The notes under the pieces: generated by a model
Database searches by the model: none
The model's input: the letters and a program-made list of their open reading frames with translations, nothing else
Told to the model about the DNA's origin: nothing
From: Streptomyces sp. NBC_00464
GTDB taxonomy: Bacteria; Actinomycetota; Actinomycetes; Streptomycetales; Streptomycetaceae
Length of the DNA stretch: 64,000 bases
Direction of reading: 5' to 3'
Assembly (NCBI RefSeq): GCF_036013915.1
Contig: NZ_CP107899.1
Span: 3,348,001 to 3,412,000, forward strand
Position numbers and translations under genes: made by a program
Shown here: piece by piece, positions 15,666 to 24,461 of the stretch
How positions within the stretch are numbered: the first letter of the stretch is position 1
Layout of the letters: each line of letters starts with the position of its first letter

Positions 15666-16742
15666 TCAGCCCCAGGTCCTGGTGTTCCTGTCGTCGCCCG
15701 CGGCCGGGCCCGCGGCACGGAAAGTGCGCCGGTACGCGGACGGGGCGACCCCCGCCTCCGCCGCCAGGTGCCGCCGCAGCGACGTGGCGGTGGCGAAGCC
15801 GACCTCGTGGGCGACCCGTTCCACCGGCAGGTCGGTGGACTCCAGCAGGTGCCGTGCCCTCCGCAGCCGTTGCTGGGTCAGCCAGCGGCCGGGGCTCAGA
15901 CCGGTCTCCTCCTGAAAGCGCCGGGCAAAGGTGCGGGTGCTCATCGCCGCCTGCGTAGCCAGTTCACCCAGCGACAGTGGCAGTTCGAGCCGCTGCAGCG
16001 CCCAGTCACGGGTCGGCCCGGTGCCGGTTCCGCTCGTCGGCGGCAGTGGCCGCTCGATGTACTGCGCCTGCCCGCCGTCCCGGTACGGCGGCACGACGCA
16101 GCAGCGGGCGACATGGTTGGCCACCTCGCTGCCGTGGTCCTGGCGCACCAGGTGCAGGCAGACATCGACACCGCTCGCCGCCCCCGCTGAGGTCAGCACG
16201 TCACCGTGGTCGACGAAGAGCACCCCGGCGTCGACCTCGACCCGGGGGAAGAGCTCCTGGAAGTAGTCGGTGAGCGCCCAGTGGGTGGTGGCCCGGCGCC
16301 CGTCGAGGAGACCGGCGGCGGCCAGCAGGAAGGCGCCGGTGCAGATGGACACCAGACGAGTGCCGGGGCGGACGCGGGAGAGGGCGGCGAGAGCCTTCGG
16401 GTCCGGGGCCGCAGCCGCGTCCGGCGAGATCGCGTACGGCGGGATGACCACGGTGTCCGCGTCGTCCAGCACCTCGGGACCGTGCCCAGGGGTGACGGTC
16501 AGGTCCGAGTCGGTACGCACGGACTGCCCGTCCACGCTCGCGGACACCACCTCGTAGCGGCCATCGGCGGAACCCAGGACCCGGTGCGGGATGCCGAGTT
16601 CGAAGGGGTAGACGCCGTCGAGGGCAAGAACGACAACCTTGTGGGCGCCGGACCGCAGGACCGGACGCAGTCGGCTGCCCCCTTCGGCCGCGCGGTCGGC
16701 GTGGTCGGTGTGGTCGCCGTTTTCTGCGTGGTCACGAGGCAT
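15666..16742 (-). CDS. GlxA-type AraC-family regulator
   Basis: 358 residues. DJ-1/PfpI-like N-terminal domain (about 38-215) with the nucleophile-elbow-like SICTGAFLLAAAG, then an AraC/XylS double helix-turn-helix (about 250-350, LGELATQAAMSTRTFARRF, VERVAHEVGFATATSLRRH). The start at 16742 follows from the family N-terminus; upstream in-frame sequence to 16829 is not family-like. It is divergent from the oxidoreductase with 70 bp between them, so that gene is the likely target. Confidence 0.9.
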   Translation of the reverse strand: MPRDHAENGDHTDHADRAAEGGSRLRPVLRSGAHKVVVLALDGVYPFELGIPHRVLGSADGRYEVVSASVDGQSVRTDSDLTVTPGHGPEVLDDADTVVIPPYAISPDAAAAPDPKALAALSRVRPGTRLVSICTGAFLLAAAGLLDGRRATTHWALTDYFQELFPRVEVDAGVLFVDHGDVLTSAGAASGVDVCLHLVRQDHGSEVANHVARCCVVPPYRDGGQAQYIERPLPPTSGTGTGPTRDWALQRLELPLSLGELATQAAMSTRTFARRFQEETGLSPGRWLTQQRLRRARHLLESTDLPVERVAHEVGFATATSLRRHLAAEAGVAPSAYRRTFRAAGPAAGDDRNTRTWG

Positions 16743-16812
16743 GGCAGGAATGTATCGGAGGCTGACCTTCTTGCCATCGTCCGGGCCGGACCGTACGGGC
16801 CAGGATCGAGGC

Positions 16813-17838
16813 ATGACTTCGACGGACACTCCTCAGAACCTCGTATCCCCGGACGCCGCGGCCGCCCCGGACTCCGCGAACCCCGCTGCTCCCGAGGGCG
16901 CCCCGGTGATGCTCGCCCTGCACCAGACGGCCCTCGGCGGTCCCGAAGTCCTGCGGCTGACCGAGCTTCCGCGGCCCGCGCCCGGCCCCGGGGAGATCCT
17001 CGTCGCCGTGCACGCGGCCGGCCTCAACCCCACGGACTTCAAGCACCGCGCCCTGAGTGTCTTCCTGCCGCCCCCGCCGCTGACCCTCGGCTGGGACGTC
17101 TCCGGCACCGTGGTGGAGACCGGCTTCGGCGTCACGCTGTTCCAGCCCGGTGACGAGGTGTTCGGCATGCTGCCCTACCCGTACGGGGCCGGCTCCCACG
17201 CCGAGTACGTGACCGGCCCCACCCGCGCCTTCGCCGCCAAGCCCGCCGGGATCGACCACGTCCAGGCGGCCGCTCTGCCGCTGGCCGCGCTCACCGCCTG
17301 GCAGGCCCTCGTCGAGACCGCGGGCCTCCGGGCCGGGCAGCGGGTGCTGATCCACGCCGCGGCCGGCGGTGTCGGCCATCTCGCCGTACAGATCGCCAAG
17401 GAACACGGTGCTCACGTCACCGGGACGGCGAGTGCACCCAAGCACGACTTCCTGCGCGAACTCGGCGCGGATGCCTGCATCGACTACCGCTCCGAGGACT
17501 TCACCGACACGGAGGAGCTCTACGACGTCGTCCTCGACACCCTCGGCGGGGAGACCGCCACCCGTTCCGTGGGCGTACTCCGCCCCGGCGGCGTTCTCGT
17601 CTCCCTGCTGCCGGGCGACAAGGACACCCGGGCCGCAGCGGAGAAGGCGCAGGTCCGCGCTGTCGTCCTGCTCGTCGAGCACGACCACGCCGGAATGCGC
17701 GCCGTCGCCGAACTCGTCGACCGGGGCAGGCTCCGCGCCCACGTCTCCGGCACCTTCCCGCTCGCCGAAGGAGCCCGGGCCCACGTCCAGGGGGAGACGG
17801 GCCGCACCACGGGCAAGCTGGTCATCACCGTGCGCTGA
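16813..17838 (+). CDS. NADP-dependent zinc-type (MDR) alcohol dehydrogenase/quinone oxidoreductase
   Basis: 341 residues of the medium-chain dehydrogenase/reductase family, quinone-oxidoreductase subgroup. GroES-like N-domain (about 30-145), Rossmann domain with AAAGGVGHLAVQ near 192, C-terminal substrate-binding part. The structural and catalytic zinc ligands of true alcohol dehydrogenases are absent. An N-terminal Ala/Pro extension of about 35 residues is unusual. Divergently arranged with the GlxA-type regulator. Confidence 0.88.
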   Translation: MTSTDTPQNLVSPDAAAAPDSANPAAPEGAPVMLALHQTALGGPEVLRLTELPRPAPGPGEILVAVHAAGLNPTDFKHRALSVFLPPPPLTLGWDVSGTVVETGFGVTLFQPGDEVFGMLPYPYGAGSHAEYVTGPTRAFAAKPAGIDHVQAAALPLAALTAWQALVETAGLRAGQRVLIHAAAGGVGHLAVQIAKEHGAHVTGTASAPKHDFLRELGADACIDYRSEDFTDTEELYDVVLDTLGGETATRSVGVLRPGGVLVSLLPGDKDTRAAAEKAQVRAVVLLVEHDHAGMRAVAELVDRGRLRAHVSGTFPLAEGARAHVQGETGRTTGKLVITVR

Positions 17839-17850
17839 GGCGCAGCGGGG

Positions 17851-17894
17851 CCTCGGCGGAGGATCCTTGTGCGGGGCCTTCGCCGAGGATCCTT
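17851..17894. repeat. Inverted repeat with two AGGATCCTT copies
   Basis: CCTCGGCG (17851-17858) pairs with CGCCGAGG (17881-17888). The palindromic 9-mer AGGATCCTT occurs at 17860-17868 and again at 17886-17894. The stem could terminate the oxidoreductase transcript; the duplicated 9-mer is unexplained. Confidence 0.45.
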
Positions 17895-17923
17895 ATATCG
17901 GGCATACGAGGTTCTGCCGGGCT

Positions 17924-17956
17924 TCTCAGCGGGGACTCAGGGTCCTCTCATGTTCG
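17924..17956 (+). promoter_or_regulatory. Three 11-bp-spaced CTCA direct repeats before the HtrA-like gene
   Basis: (T/A)CTCA occurs at 17924, 17935 and 17946, exactly one helical turn apart (TCTCAGCGGGG/ACTCAGGGTCC/TCTCATG). OmpR-family regulators bind such head-to-tail repeats. The nearest candidate is the response regulator at 19400. Confidence 0.5.
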
Positions 17957-17974
17957 CTGGACACTCTCGTAGAC

Positions 17975-19132
17975 ATGACAGAGAGCCAGCGCCCGAGCGG
18001 CGAGTACCCGATGTACCCCTCGTACGGCAACGGCGACGCGGCCTACCCGCCGCCGCCGTCATACCAGCCGGTCCCGCCCGTCCAGCCCGTCCAGCCGGTC
18101 GCCATGGGCCCCGGCACCACCGTGTGGCCCGCCCCCGGCACGGCCGATGCGTACACCGGCGGCGGTGCGGGCCACGGCGGTGACGGCGGGTACGGGCTGC
18201 CGCAGCCTGCGCCCGGACCGTCCGCCCCCCGTCGCCGGGTCCGCCGGCCGGTCGCGCTCCTCGCGGCGGTGGCCATCGCGGCCGCGGTCGTCGGCGGCGG
18301 CACCGCCACCGTGATCGCGCAGCTCACCGACAACGGCACCGACGGCACGGCCGGCAGCGTCATCCCCGGCACCACCGTCTCGCAGAGCAGCAAGGGCACC
18401 GTCTCCGGCGTGGCCGCCGCCCTCTCACCGACGATCGTCGAGATCGGCGCGACCTCGACCGCCGGCCAGTCCACCGGATCCGGCGTGGTCATCACGTCGG
18501 ACGGCGAGATCGTCACCAACAACCACGTCGTCGCAGGCGCCTCGTCCATCAAGGTCACCCTCAGCACCGGCAAGACGTACACCGCCGAGGTCGTCGGCAC
18601 CGATCCCGACAAGGACCTCGCGCTGATCAAGCTCCAGGGCGCGAGCGGCCTGAAGACGGCCACGCTCGGCGACTCCTCCAAGGTCGCCGTCGGCGACCAG
18701 GTCGTCGCGATCGGTTCGCCCGAGGGCCTCACCGGCACGGTCACCAGCGGCATCGTGTCCGCGCTCGACCGCGATGTCACGGTCGCCAAGGACGACGACA
18801 GCAGCCAGGGCCAGAGCCAGGAGCAGCAGCAGGGCGGCGGACAGCAGTGGCCGTTCGAGTTCGGCGGACAGCAGTTCAACGGCGAAACCGGCGACTCCAC
18901 CACCACGTACAAGGCCATCCAGACCGACGCCTCGCTCAACCCGGGGAACTCCGGTGGCGCGCTGATCAACATGGACGGCGAGATCATCGGCATCAACTCC
19001 GCGATGTACGCGGCCAGTTCGTCCAGCAGCTCCCAGAGCTCCGGCGCGGGAAGCGTCGGCCTCGGCTTCGCCATCCCGGTGAACACCCTCAAGGCCGACC
19101 TCGACACCCTGCGGTCCGGCAACAGCTCCTGA
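17975..19132 (+). CDS. HtrA-like membrane-anchored serine protease without PDZ domain
   Basis: 385 residues. Pro/Tyr-rich cytoplasmic N-terminus (1-85), RRRVRR, one membrane segment (93-117), then a trypsin-like domain with the full triad H184 (TNNHVV), D214 (DKDLAL) and S326 (GNSGGAL). It ends about 40 residues after the domain, so the PDZ domain of classical HtrA/DegP is missing. A Gln/Ser-rich insertion (273-300) splits the barrel. No Shine-Dalgarno. Next to a two-component system that I recall as CssRS (SCO4156/4155), with this gene as SCO4157. Likely degrades misfolded secreted proteins. Confidence 0.92.
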   Translation: MTESQRPSGEYPMYPSYGNGDAAYPPPPSYQPVPPVQPVQPVAMGPGTTVWPAPGTADAYTGGGAGHGGDGGYGLPQPAPGPSAPRRRVRRPVALLAAVAIAAAVVGGGTATVIAQLTDNGTDGTAGSVIPGTTVSQSSKGTVSGVAAALSPTIVEIGATSTAGQSTGSGVVITSDGEIVTNNHVVAGASSIKVTLSTGKTYTAEVVGTDPDKDLALIKLQGASGLKTATLGDSSKVAVGDQVVAIGSPEGLTGTVTSGIVSALDRDVTVAKDDDSSQGQSQEQQQGGGQQWPFEFGGQQFNGETGDSTTTYKAIQTDASLNPGNSGGALINMDGEIIGINSAMYAASSSSSSQSSGAGSVGLGFAIPVNTLKADLDTLRSGNSS

Positions 19133-19142
19133 GGAGACAGCC

Positions 19143-19337
19143 ATGCACCACCCGACCGACACCCCCACCGGCCCCGCCGACCTGGCCCTGCCGCTCGCGC
19201 TCCTCACGGTGCTCGCCGAGCGGACACCCACCTCGGGAACCAGTGACGAGCAGCCCCGCGCCGCGGAGCTCCGCACCGCCACCGGCAACCGCAGACGCCG
19301 TGCCGCGCGACGCCGCGCCACGGCCGTGCGAGGCTGA
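19143..19337 (+). CDS. Small basic-tailed protein between protease and response regulator
   Basis: 64 residues starting 10 nt after the protease stop with GAGGAGAC well placed before the ATG. A mildly hydrophobic middle ([13 protein letters not shown]) is followed by an Arg-rich tail ([15 protein letters not shown]). No family recognised. The ribosome site and spacing support translation. Confidence 0.5.
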   Translation: MHHPTDTPTGPADLALPLALLTVLAERTPTSGTSDEQPRAAELRTATGNRRRRAARRRATAVRG

Positions 19338-19348
19338 GAGGCCGGGCC

Positions 19349-19365
19349 GGGGGCGCAGCGCCCCC
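19349..19365 (+). terminator. GC hairpin between small ORF and response regulator
   Basis: GGGGGCGC and GCGCCCCC flank a single A, giving a compact GC-only stem. It may separate the protease transcript from the two-component operon. Confidence 0.5.
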
Positions 19366-19399
19366 GCCCCGTACGGAACGAGAAGAGGACGAAGCAGCG

Positions 19400-20131
19400 A
19401 TGAGCCCCGCCGAAGACGATCCGCAACGCATCCTGATCGTCGACGACGAGCCCGCCGTGCGCGAGGCCCTGCAGCGCAGCCTCGCGTTCGAGGGGTACGG
19501 CACCGAGGTCGCCGTCGACGGTCTCGACGCCCTCACCAAGGCGGAGTCGTACGATCCCGACCTCATCGTCCTCGACATCCAGATGCCGCGGATGGACGGG
19601 CTGACCGCCGCCCGCCGCATCCGTGCCACGGGCACCACCACCCCCATCCTGATGCTCACCGCCCGCGACACCGTCGGCGACCGCGTCACCGGACTCGACG
19701 CGGGCGCCGACGACTACCTGGTCAAGCCCTTCGAACTGGACGAACTCTTCGCCCGCATCCGGGCCCTGCTGCGCCGCAGCTCGTACGCGGCCACAGCGGG
19801 CGGCCCCCTGCCCGACGACAACGTGCTGGCCTTCGCCGACCTGCGCATGGACCTCGCGACCCGCGAGGTCATGCGCGGCACCCGGCACGTGGAGCTGACC
19901 CGTACCGAGTTCACCCTGCTGGAGATGTTCCTGGCGCACCCGCGCCAGGTGCTGACCCGCGAACAGATCCTCAAGGCGGTGTGGGGCTTCGACTTCGAGC
20001 CGAGCTCCAACTCCCTGGACGTGTACGTGATGTACCTGCGACGCAAGACCGAGGCGGGCGGCGAACCCCGCCTGGTCCACACGGTGCGGGGTGTGGGGTA
20101 CGCACTGCGGGCGGGGGGTGGGGACGGATGA
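19400..20131 (+). CDS. cssR: OmpR-family response regulator (CssR-type)
   Basis: 243 residues. Receiver with acidic pair D15/D16, phosphoacceptor D59 (IVLDIQMP) and conserved K109 region (VKPFELDEL). OmpR/PhoB winged helix in the C-terminal half ([30 protein letters not shown]). The stop overlaps the kinase ATG (ATGA). By position and neighbour it corresponds to the S. lividans secretion-stress regulator CssR; the name rests on memory of that synteny. Likely targets include the upstream protease gene through the CTCA repeats. Confidence 0.88.
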   Translation: MSPAEDDPQRILIVDDEPAVREALQRSLAFEGYGTEVAVDGLDALTKAESYDPDLIVLDIQMPRMDGLTAARRIRATGTTTPILMLTARDTVGDRVTGLDAGADDYLVKPFELDELFARIRALLRRSSYAATAGGPLPDDNVLAFADLRMDLATREVMRGTRHVELTRTEFTLLEMFLAHPRQVLTREQILKAVWGFDFEPSSNSLDVYVMYLRRKTEAGGEPRLVHTVRGVGYALRAGGGDG

Positions 20132-21561
20132 CGGGGGCCCTGCACCGCATCCGCGCCCTGCCGCTGCGCTCCCGGCTGGCGCTGCTGGTCGCGACGGCGG
20201 TGGCGGTCGCGGTGGCGGCGGTGGCGGGCGCCTGCTGGTTCGTGACGAAGGCGCAGCTGGAGCACCAGCGGGACGAGACCTTGCGCAACACCACGGTCGA
20301 CGTGGACTACCTGAACAAGCTGTACGCGTACTGCAAGAGGGCCACCACACTTCCGCCGAGCAGCGACTCCGGCCTCACCGTCCAGCTCATCGACGCCCAG
20401 GGCGAGGTCTGCATCAACCCTGATTCGGAAGAGATCACGGTGGGCGCGGTGGACCTCGCTGTGGTCAACCACGAGGCGCGCAGCGTTCTGCACTCGGCGG
20501 ACAACAAGGACGGCGTGAAGATGCGCGTCTACACCTACCCGGTGAAGGCGGTCCAGCCGGGCACCGGGCTGCCGCCCACGGACCTGGCCGTCTCCGTCGC
20601 CCGCCCCGCGAGCGAGGTGGACAAGCCCCTCTCCACCCTCGCCTGGGTCCTCCTCATCGTCTCCGGCATCGGCGTCATCGGCGCCGGCGCCGCCGGACTC
20701 TGGGTCGCCCGCTCCGGCCTGCGCCCCGTCGACGAGCTCACCGAGGCCGTCGAGCACGTCGCCCGTACCGAGGACCTGACGGTCCGCATCCCGGTCGAGG
20801 GCGAGGACGAGATCGCGCGCCTCTCCCGCTCGTTCAACTCGATGACCGCGTCCCTCGCCACCTCCCGCGACCGCCAGGCCCAGCTCATCGCCGACGCCGG
20901 CCACGAACTGCGCACCCCTCTCACCTCGCTCCGCACCAACGTCGAACTCCTCGCCCGCAGCGACGAGACCGGCCGGGCCATCCCGCCGGACGACCGCAGG
21001 GCGCTGATGACGTCGGTGAAGGCGCAGATGACGGAGCTGGCCTCACTCATCGGCGACCTCCAAGAACTCGCCCGCCCCGACGCGGCGGACCCCGGCCCGC
21101 TCCAGGTGGTGGCCCTGCACGACATCACCCGCACCGCCCTGGAACGCGCCCGCCTGCGCGGCCCCGAGCTGACCATCACGGCGGAGCTGGCCCCCTGGTA
21201 CGTACGGGCCGAACCGGCCGCCCTGGAGCGGGCGGTCGTCAACGTCCTGGACAACGCGGTGAAGTTCAGCCCGTCCGGCGGCACGATCGACGTGGTCCTG
21301 CACCGGGGCGAGCTGACGGTCCGCGACCGCGGCCCCGGCATCCCCGCCGACGAACTCCCCCACGTCTTCGAACGCTTCTGGCGCTCCCCGTCGGCCCGCC
21401 AGCTCCCCGGCTCCGGCCTGGGCCTGTCGATCGTGGCGCGTACGGTCCAGCAGGCCGGCGGCACGATCGAGCTACGCCCGGCCCCGGGCGGCGGCACGGA
21501 AGCGGCCATCCGCCTGCCGGGGGCGCCGCAGCCGCCGCCGGAAGCCCCGCAGGGGCAGTAA
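20128..21561 (+). CDS. cssS: Sensor histidine kinase (CssS-type)
   Basis: 477 residues. Two membrane segments (about 17-39 and 170-193) enclose an extracytoplasmic sensor of about 130 residues, which has only two cysteines, C69 and C95. Then HAMP (194-247), HisKA with phospho-accepting H259 (AGHELRTPL), and HATPase (N-box [12 protein letters not shown]1 RDRGPGIP, G2 GSGLGLSIV). The Cys pair could form a disulfide that reports redox or folding state outside the membrane. Cotranscribed with the regulator. Confidence 0.88.
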   Translation: MTGALHRIRALPLRSRLALLVATAVAVAVAAVAGACWFVTKAQLEHQRDETLRNTTVDVDYLNKLYAYCKRATTLPPSSDSGLTVQLIDAQGEVCINPDSEEITVGAVDLAVVNHEARSVLHSADNKDGVKMRVYTYPVKAVQPGTGLPPTDLAVSVARPASEVDKPLSTLAWVLLIVSGIGVIGAGAAGLWVARSGLRPVDELTEAVEHVARTEDLTVRIPVEGEDEIARLSRSFNSMTASLATSRDRQAQLIADAGHELRTPLTSLRTNVELLARSDETGRAIPPDDRRALMTSVKAQMTELASLIGDLQELARPDAADPGPLQVVALHDITRTALERARLRGPELTITAELAPWYVRAEPAALERAVVNVLDNAVKFSPSGGTIDVVLHRGELTVRDRGPGIPADELPHVFERFWRSPSARQLPGSGLGLSIVARTVQQAGGTIELRPAPGGGTEAAIRLPGAPQPPPEAPQGQ

Positions 21562-21565
21562 GGCC

Positions 21566-22141
21566 CTACGCCCCCTCCAACCGCCCCGCCAGCGCCCGCA
21601 GCCCCGCCGCGATCTCGCGGGCATCGGGGGCCCCCTCCGGATCGGTCAGCCACTGGATCATCACGCCGCTCATCAGCGCGAGCTGCACGGACCCGAGCCC
21701 CCGCACATCCGCCTCGGCCACCTCCGCCTCCGGCACCCCGGTCAGCTGCGCCGCGACCCCCCGGCGCCCCTCGCGCTGACCGGCGGCGAGCAGGGCCAGC
21801 AGCTCCGGGGAGCTCTGGGCATGCACGAAGGCCTCGACCGAGGCGGTCCAGAGCCAGCGGTCGGCGCGGTACGAGGCGATCTCCCGCGTCCACATGTCCG
21901 CGTACCGCTCCGCGGCCGAACCGCCACCCTCCCCCGCATCCGCCCCGAACGCCTGGCCCCACTCGTCGATGGCCGCGAACAGGGCCTGGTTGAGCAGGGC
22001 CTCGCGGGAGCCGAAGTGGTAGCCGATCGCCGCCATCGAGACCCCGGAGGCGGTGGCGATGTCGCGCACGGTGGTACGGAGATAGCCCTTCTCCTCCAGG
22101 CAGCGCCTCGCCCCGGCCAGCAGATCCTCGCGGTTTCCCAT
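21566..22141 (-). CDS. TetR-family repressor
   Basis: 191 residues. TetR helix-turn-helix near residues 24-44 (TTVRDIATASGVSMAAIGYHFGSREALL), variable ligand domain after about 55. The start at 22141 (MGNREDLLAGARRC) matches family N-termini; an upstream in-frame extension would run through the divergent promoter and is rejected. Its stop is only 4 nt from the kinase stop (convergent). Probably controls itself and the divergent hydrolase. Confidence 0.88.
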   Translation of the reverse strand: MGNREDLLAGARRCLEEKGYLRTTVRDIATASGVSMAAIGYHFGSREALLNQALFAAIDEWGQAFGADAGEGGGSAAERYADMWTREIASYRADRWLWTASVEAFVHAQSSPELLALLAAGQREGRRGVAAQLTGVPEAEVAEADVRGLGSVQLALMSGVMIQWLTDPEGAPDAREIAAGLRALAGRLEGA

Positions 22142-22176
22142 GCCCGGGATCGTACGGCTCCAGCACTTGGGCAAGC

Positions 22177-22218
22177 GATCTATACAAACGTATTGCGCGC
22201 GTGATCTATACATGCGTA
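22177..22218. promoter_or_regulatory. Paired TetR operator candidates
   Basis: Two direct copies of GATCTATACAnnCGTA, at 22177-22192 and 22203-22218, lie 26 bp apart in the 88-bp divergent spacer. Each contains a short dyad, ATAC-N4-GTA(T/C). The second copy includes TATACA, which could be the -10 of the hydrolase gene. Confidence 0.6.
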
Positions 22219-22229
22219 CAGTCACTGCC

Positions 22230-23027
22230 ATGACTCAGCACAGCGCATCCCGACGTGAACTGACCATCGACGGCCGCCGCCTCTCCTACCTGGACCACGG
22301 CCCCTCCACCGGCCGCCCGCTCCTCGCCCTGCACGGCCACCTCTCCGAGGGCGCGTCCTTCGACGACCTGGCCGTCGAGCTCGGCCCCGAGTGGCGGGTC
22401 ATCGCCCCCGACCAGCGCGGCCACGGCGACTCCGACCGGGCGGACGACTACAGCCGCGAGGGCTACGTCTCGGATCTGGCCGCCCTGCTCGACCACCTGG
22501 ACCCGGGCCCGGTCGTCGCCCTCGGGCACTCGCTCGGCGGCATCAACGCCCTGCACCTCGCGGCCACCCGGCCGGGCACGGTCACCGCGCTCGTCAACAC
22601 CGACGCCCCGGTCGACCTGCCGCACCAGGACCCCGGCCCGCTGGCGTTCCTCGCCGGCTTCCCTTACACCGCACCCACCCGGGAGGAACTGATCGCCGCC
22701 TGCGGACCGTTGGGCCCGATGGTGGGGCCCCTGCTACGGCCACTGCCGGGCGGCGGCGGCTGGCGGCTGCCGTTCCACCCGCAGGACACGCTCGACTCCG
22801 AGAGTCAGGTGCACGGCGACCACTGGGCGCAGTGGCTCGCCAGCGACTGCCCCGCGCTGGTGATCAACGGCCGCACCAGCCAGGCACTCCCCGCCGAGCA
22901 GGCCGCCGCGATGGCGTCACTGCGCCCCCGCACCTCGCTCGTCACACTGGAGACGGATCACTTCGTGCAGCTCCAGGACCCGAAGGGATTCGCGCGGGCG
23001 GTGGCGGAGTTCCTCGCAACCGTGTGA
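22230..23027 (+). CDS. Alpha/beta-hydrolase of the TetR divergon
   Basis: 265 residues. Oxyanion HGHLSEGASF near residue 35, nucleophile elbow GHSLGG near 103, and terminal histidine TDHFVQL near 246. This is the pattern of epoxide-hydrolase/haloperoxidase-like hydrolases. An in-frame ATG at 22212 lies inside the putative operator, so 22230 is preferred. Divergent from the TetR gene, hence its likely target. Substrate unknown. Confidence 0.85.
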   Translation: MTQHSASRRELTIDGRRLSYLDHGPSTGRPLLALHGHLSEGASFDDLAVELGPEWRVIAPDQRGHGDSDRADDYSREGYVSDLAALLDHLDPGPVVALGHSLGGINALHLAATRPGTVTALVNTDAPVDLPHQDPGPLAFLAGFPYTAPTREELIAACGPLGPMVGPLLRPLPGGGGWRLPFHPQDTLDSESQVHGDHWAQWLASDCPALVINGRTSQALPAEQAAAMASLRPRTSLVTLETDHFVQLQDPKGFARAVAEFLATV

Positions 23028-23131
23028 CAGCGGACCGTGAACAACCGGCCCCGCCCGCAAAGTTGCCGGTGATCACGTCACGTACACCGCCTCGCGAAAG
23101 GGCCCGATCCGCTCAGGCCGCCCCTCTCGGA

Positions 23132-23368
23132 TCACCGACCGGCATACGGGGCGCCACCTCCCGCACGGCCGGAAGCAGACAGCGTGAAATCCGGGCCATC
23201 CGCACACCGGGCCTTCAGATCCCGGGAAGCGAGCGTGCTCTGATGCGCGCCAACCGCCCGCAGCACGTGCTCGTCCTGCGCGGTGAGGTGCTTGAGACGG
23301 TCCCGGACCGCCACCCCGGACGGGCCCGGGGCCACGAACGACGCAGCCAACTCACGCACACCACTCAC
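23132..23368 (-). pseudogene. N-terminal remnant resembling a TnpB/IS605 OrfB-type protein
   Basis: A 78-codon frame reads RDRLKHLTAQDEHVLRAVG, then HQSTLASRDLKARCADG. This resembles, from memory, the N-termini of Streptomyces TnpB-like transposases (RxRLxxLTxxDxxVLxxVGxHLGxLAxRDL). The rest of the roughly 400-residue protein is absent, so it is a decayed fragment. It lies in a 900-bp gene-poor gap. Confidence 0.45.
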
Positions 23369-23540
23369 CGCCACACCTCCGCCCCAAAACCGCCGAGCAA
23401 CCCGCCACCTATACAACGAACTGCCACCGCCAAGGTCACCCATTCGGCCCTGAACGTCTGTTCCCACCCTCACCCACGGCACCACCCGACTCACTCACAG
23501 GCACCACCACTCACTCATACACACTTCGAAGGCAACAGCC

Positions 23541-23699
23541 CACAACCCCCAGTTTCTGCATTTCTATCTGGAGGACGGGAAGCCGCAGATGGATGGGACT
23601 GTCTACGCGGACGGCGGCGACCGCTATCCCTACGAATGTCACTACAAACGCACTTCTACCGACCCCGAGGCCCAGGGCGCTTCGTCCGGATCACGCTGA
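23541..23699 (+). pseudogene. Low-GC protein-like fragment of unknown origin
   Basis: A 52-codon stretch begins HNPQFLHFYLEDGKPQMDG and ends at a TGA at 23697-23699. It is rich in Tyr, His and Asp and uses AT-ending codons, unlike its neighbours. There is no start or ribosome site, and the frame continues upstream without a Met. It reads like the tail of a foreign protein. Family not recognised. The rest of 23028-23934 holds nothing else I can support. Confidence 0.3.
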
Positions 23700-23934
23700 C
23701 CGGATGACGCCGGCGCCGATCGACCATCGCATCCTCATGAGGTCGAAAGCGGAAGCGCAGCGGATCGGCACCCGGACCACCTTCTCCGACCATCTTGATC
23801 CCGCTCCGGGAATGGGGCGCTTCTGACGCGTTCGGGTGAGACATCCACGCACAGCTTGCCGAATACTCTCCGTATCCGTCTGCATACCCTGAGTCACCAT
23901 GCCGCTTCGGCGGTCACGCCCAGGGAAGGAAACC

Positions 23935-24360
23935 ATGTTCAAGACCATCAAGGCGCGCCGGGGAATCATCGGGACAGCTGCCGCGCTGAGCCTCCTGGCT
24001 GCAGGAGCGGTCGCGGGTGTCGCCATCGCGGATGACGCGGCCGTGAAGGCCAAGGCCCCGCACGCGATGGCCTCCGCGCTGATCAACGCGGACGGCACCC
24101 GCTCACAGTCCCAGGGGATCAAGTCGTCCACCAAGGCCGCCAAGGGCACCTACTGCGTGATGTTCGACGACAACACCAGGATCGACGTGAGCCGTAGCAC
24201 CCCGGTCGCCACCCTCGTCACGTCCGGCGGCCCGCAGTACGCGATCAACCTCGCCACGTACCCGACGCCTTCATGCGGAAACGCGGCAGACACCCTGACC
24301 GTCTACACCGGCGAACGCCTTCTGCTGACCGACGCACCCTTCATGCTGCTCGTCCCCTGA
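23935..24360 (+). CDS. Small secreted protein with one Cys pair (copy 1)
   Basis: 141 residues. Sec signal peptide (KARR, hydrophobic 10-30, probable cleavage near VAIADDA), then about 110 residues with two cysteines, C74 and C114. It shares layout with the next gene: ASALIN-DGT, G-T-Y-C-V, then T-L-T-V-Y-T and a hydrophobic end. GGAAGGA precedes the ATG. No catalytic motif. Follows the decayed region. Confidence 0.8.
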   Translation: MFKTIKARRGIIGTAAALSLLAAGAVAGVAIADDAAVKAKAPHAMASALINADGTRSQSQGIKSSTKAAKGTYCVMFDDNTRIDVSRSTPVATLVTSGGPQYAINLATYPTPSCGNAADTLTVYTGERLLLTDAPFMLLVP

Positions 24361-24461
24361 CCGTCCCGCCTCAAAGCCTGTGGGCGGGATCACCCGCTCG
24401 TCGGCATGACCTGGCCGCCCCGATACACGGGTGACGCGGCCGAGAAGAAGGAAGACCCCCC

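Noticed and set aside
13736..15718. 660-codon minus-strand frame opposite glnR and the LacI gene
   Set aside because: GlnR and LacI are unmistakable on the plus strand; the long antisense frame reflects GC bias.
23899..23934. Extended start for the first secreted protein
   Set aside because: The upstream Met gives an extra basic stretch before the signal peptide, while GGAAGGA clearly serves the ATG at 23935.
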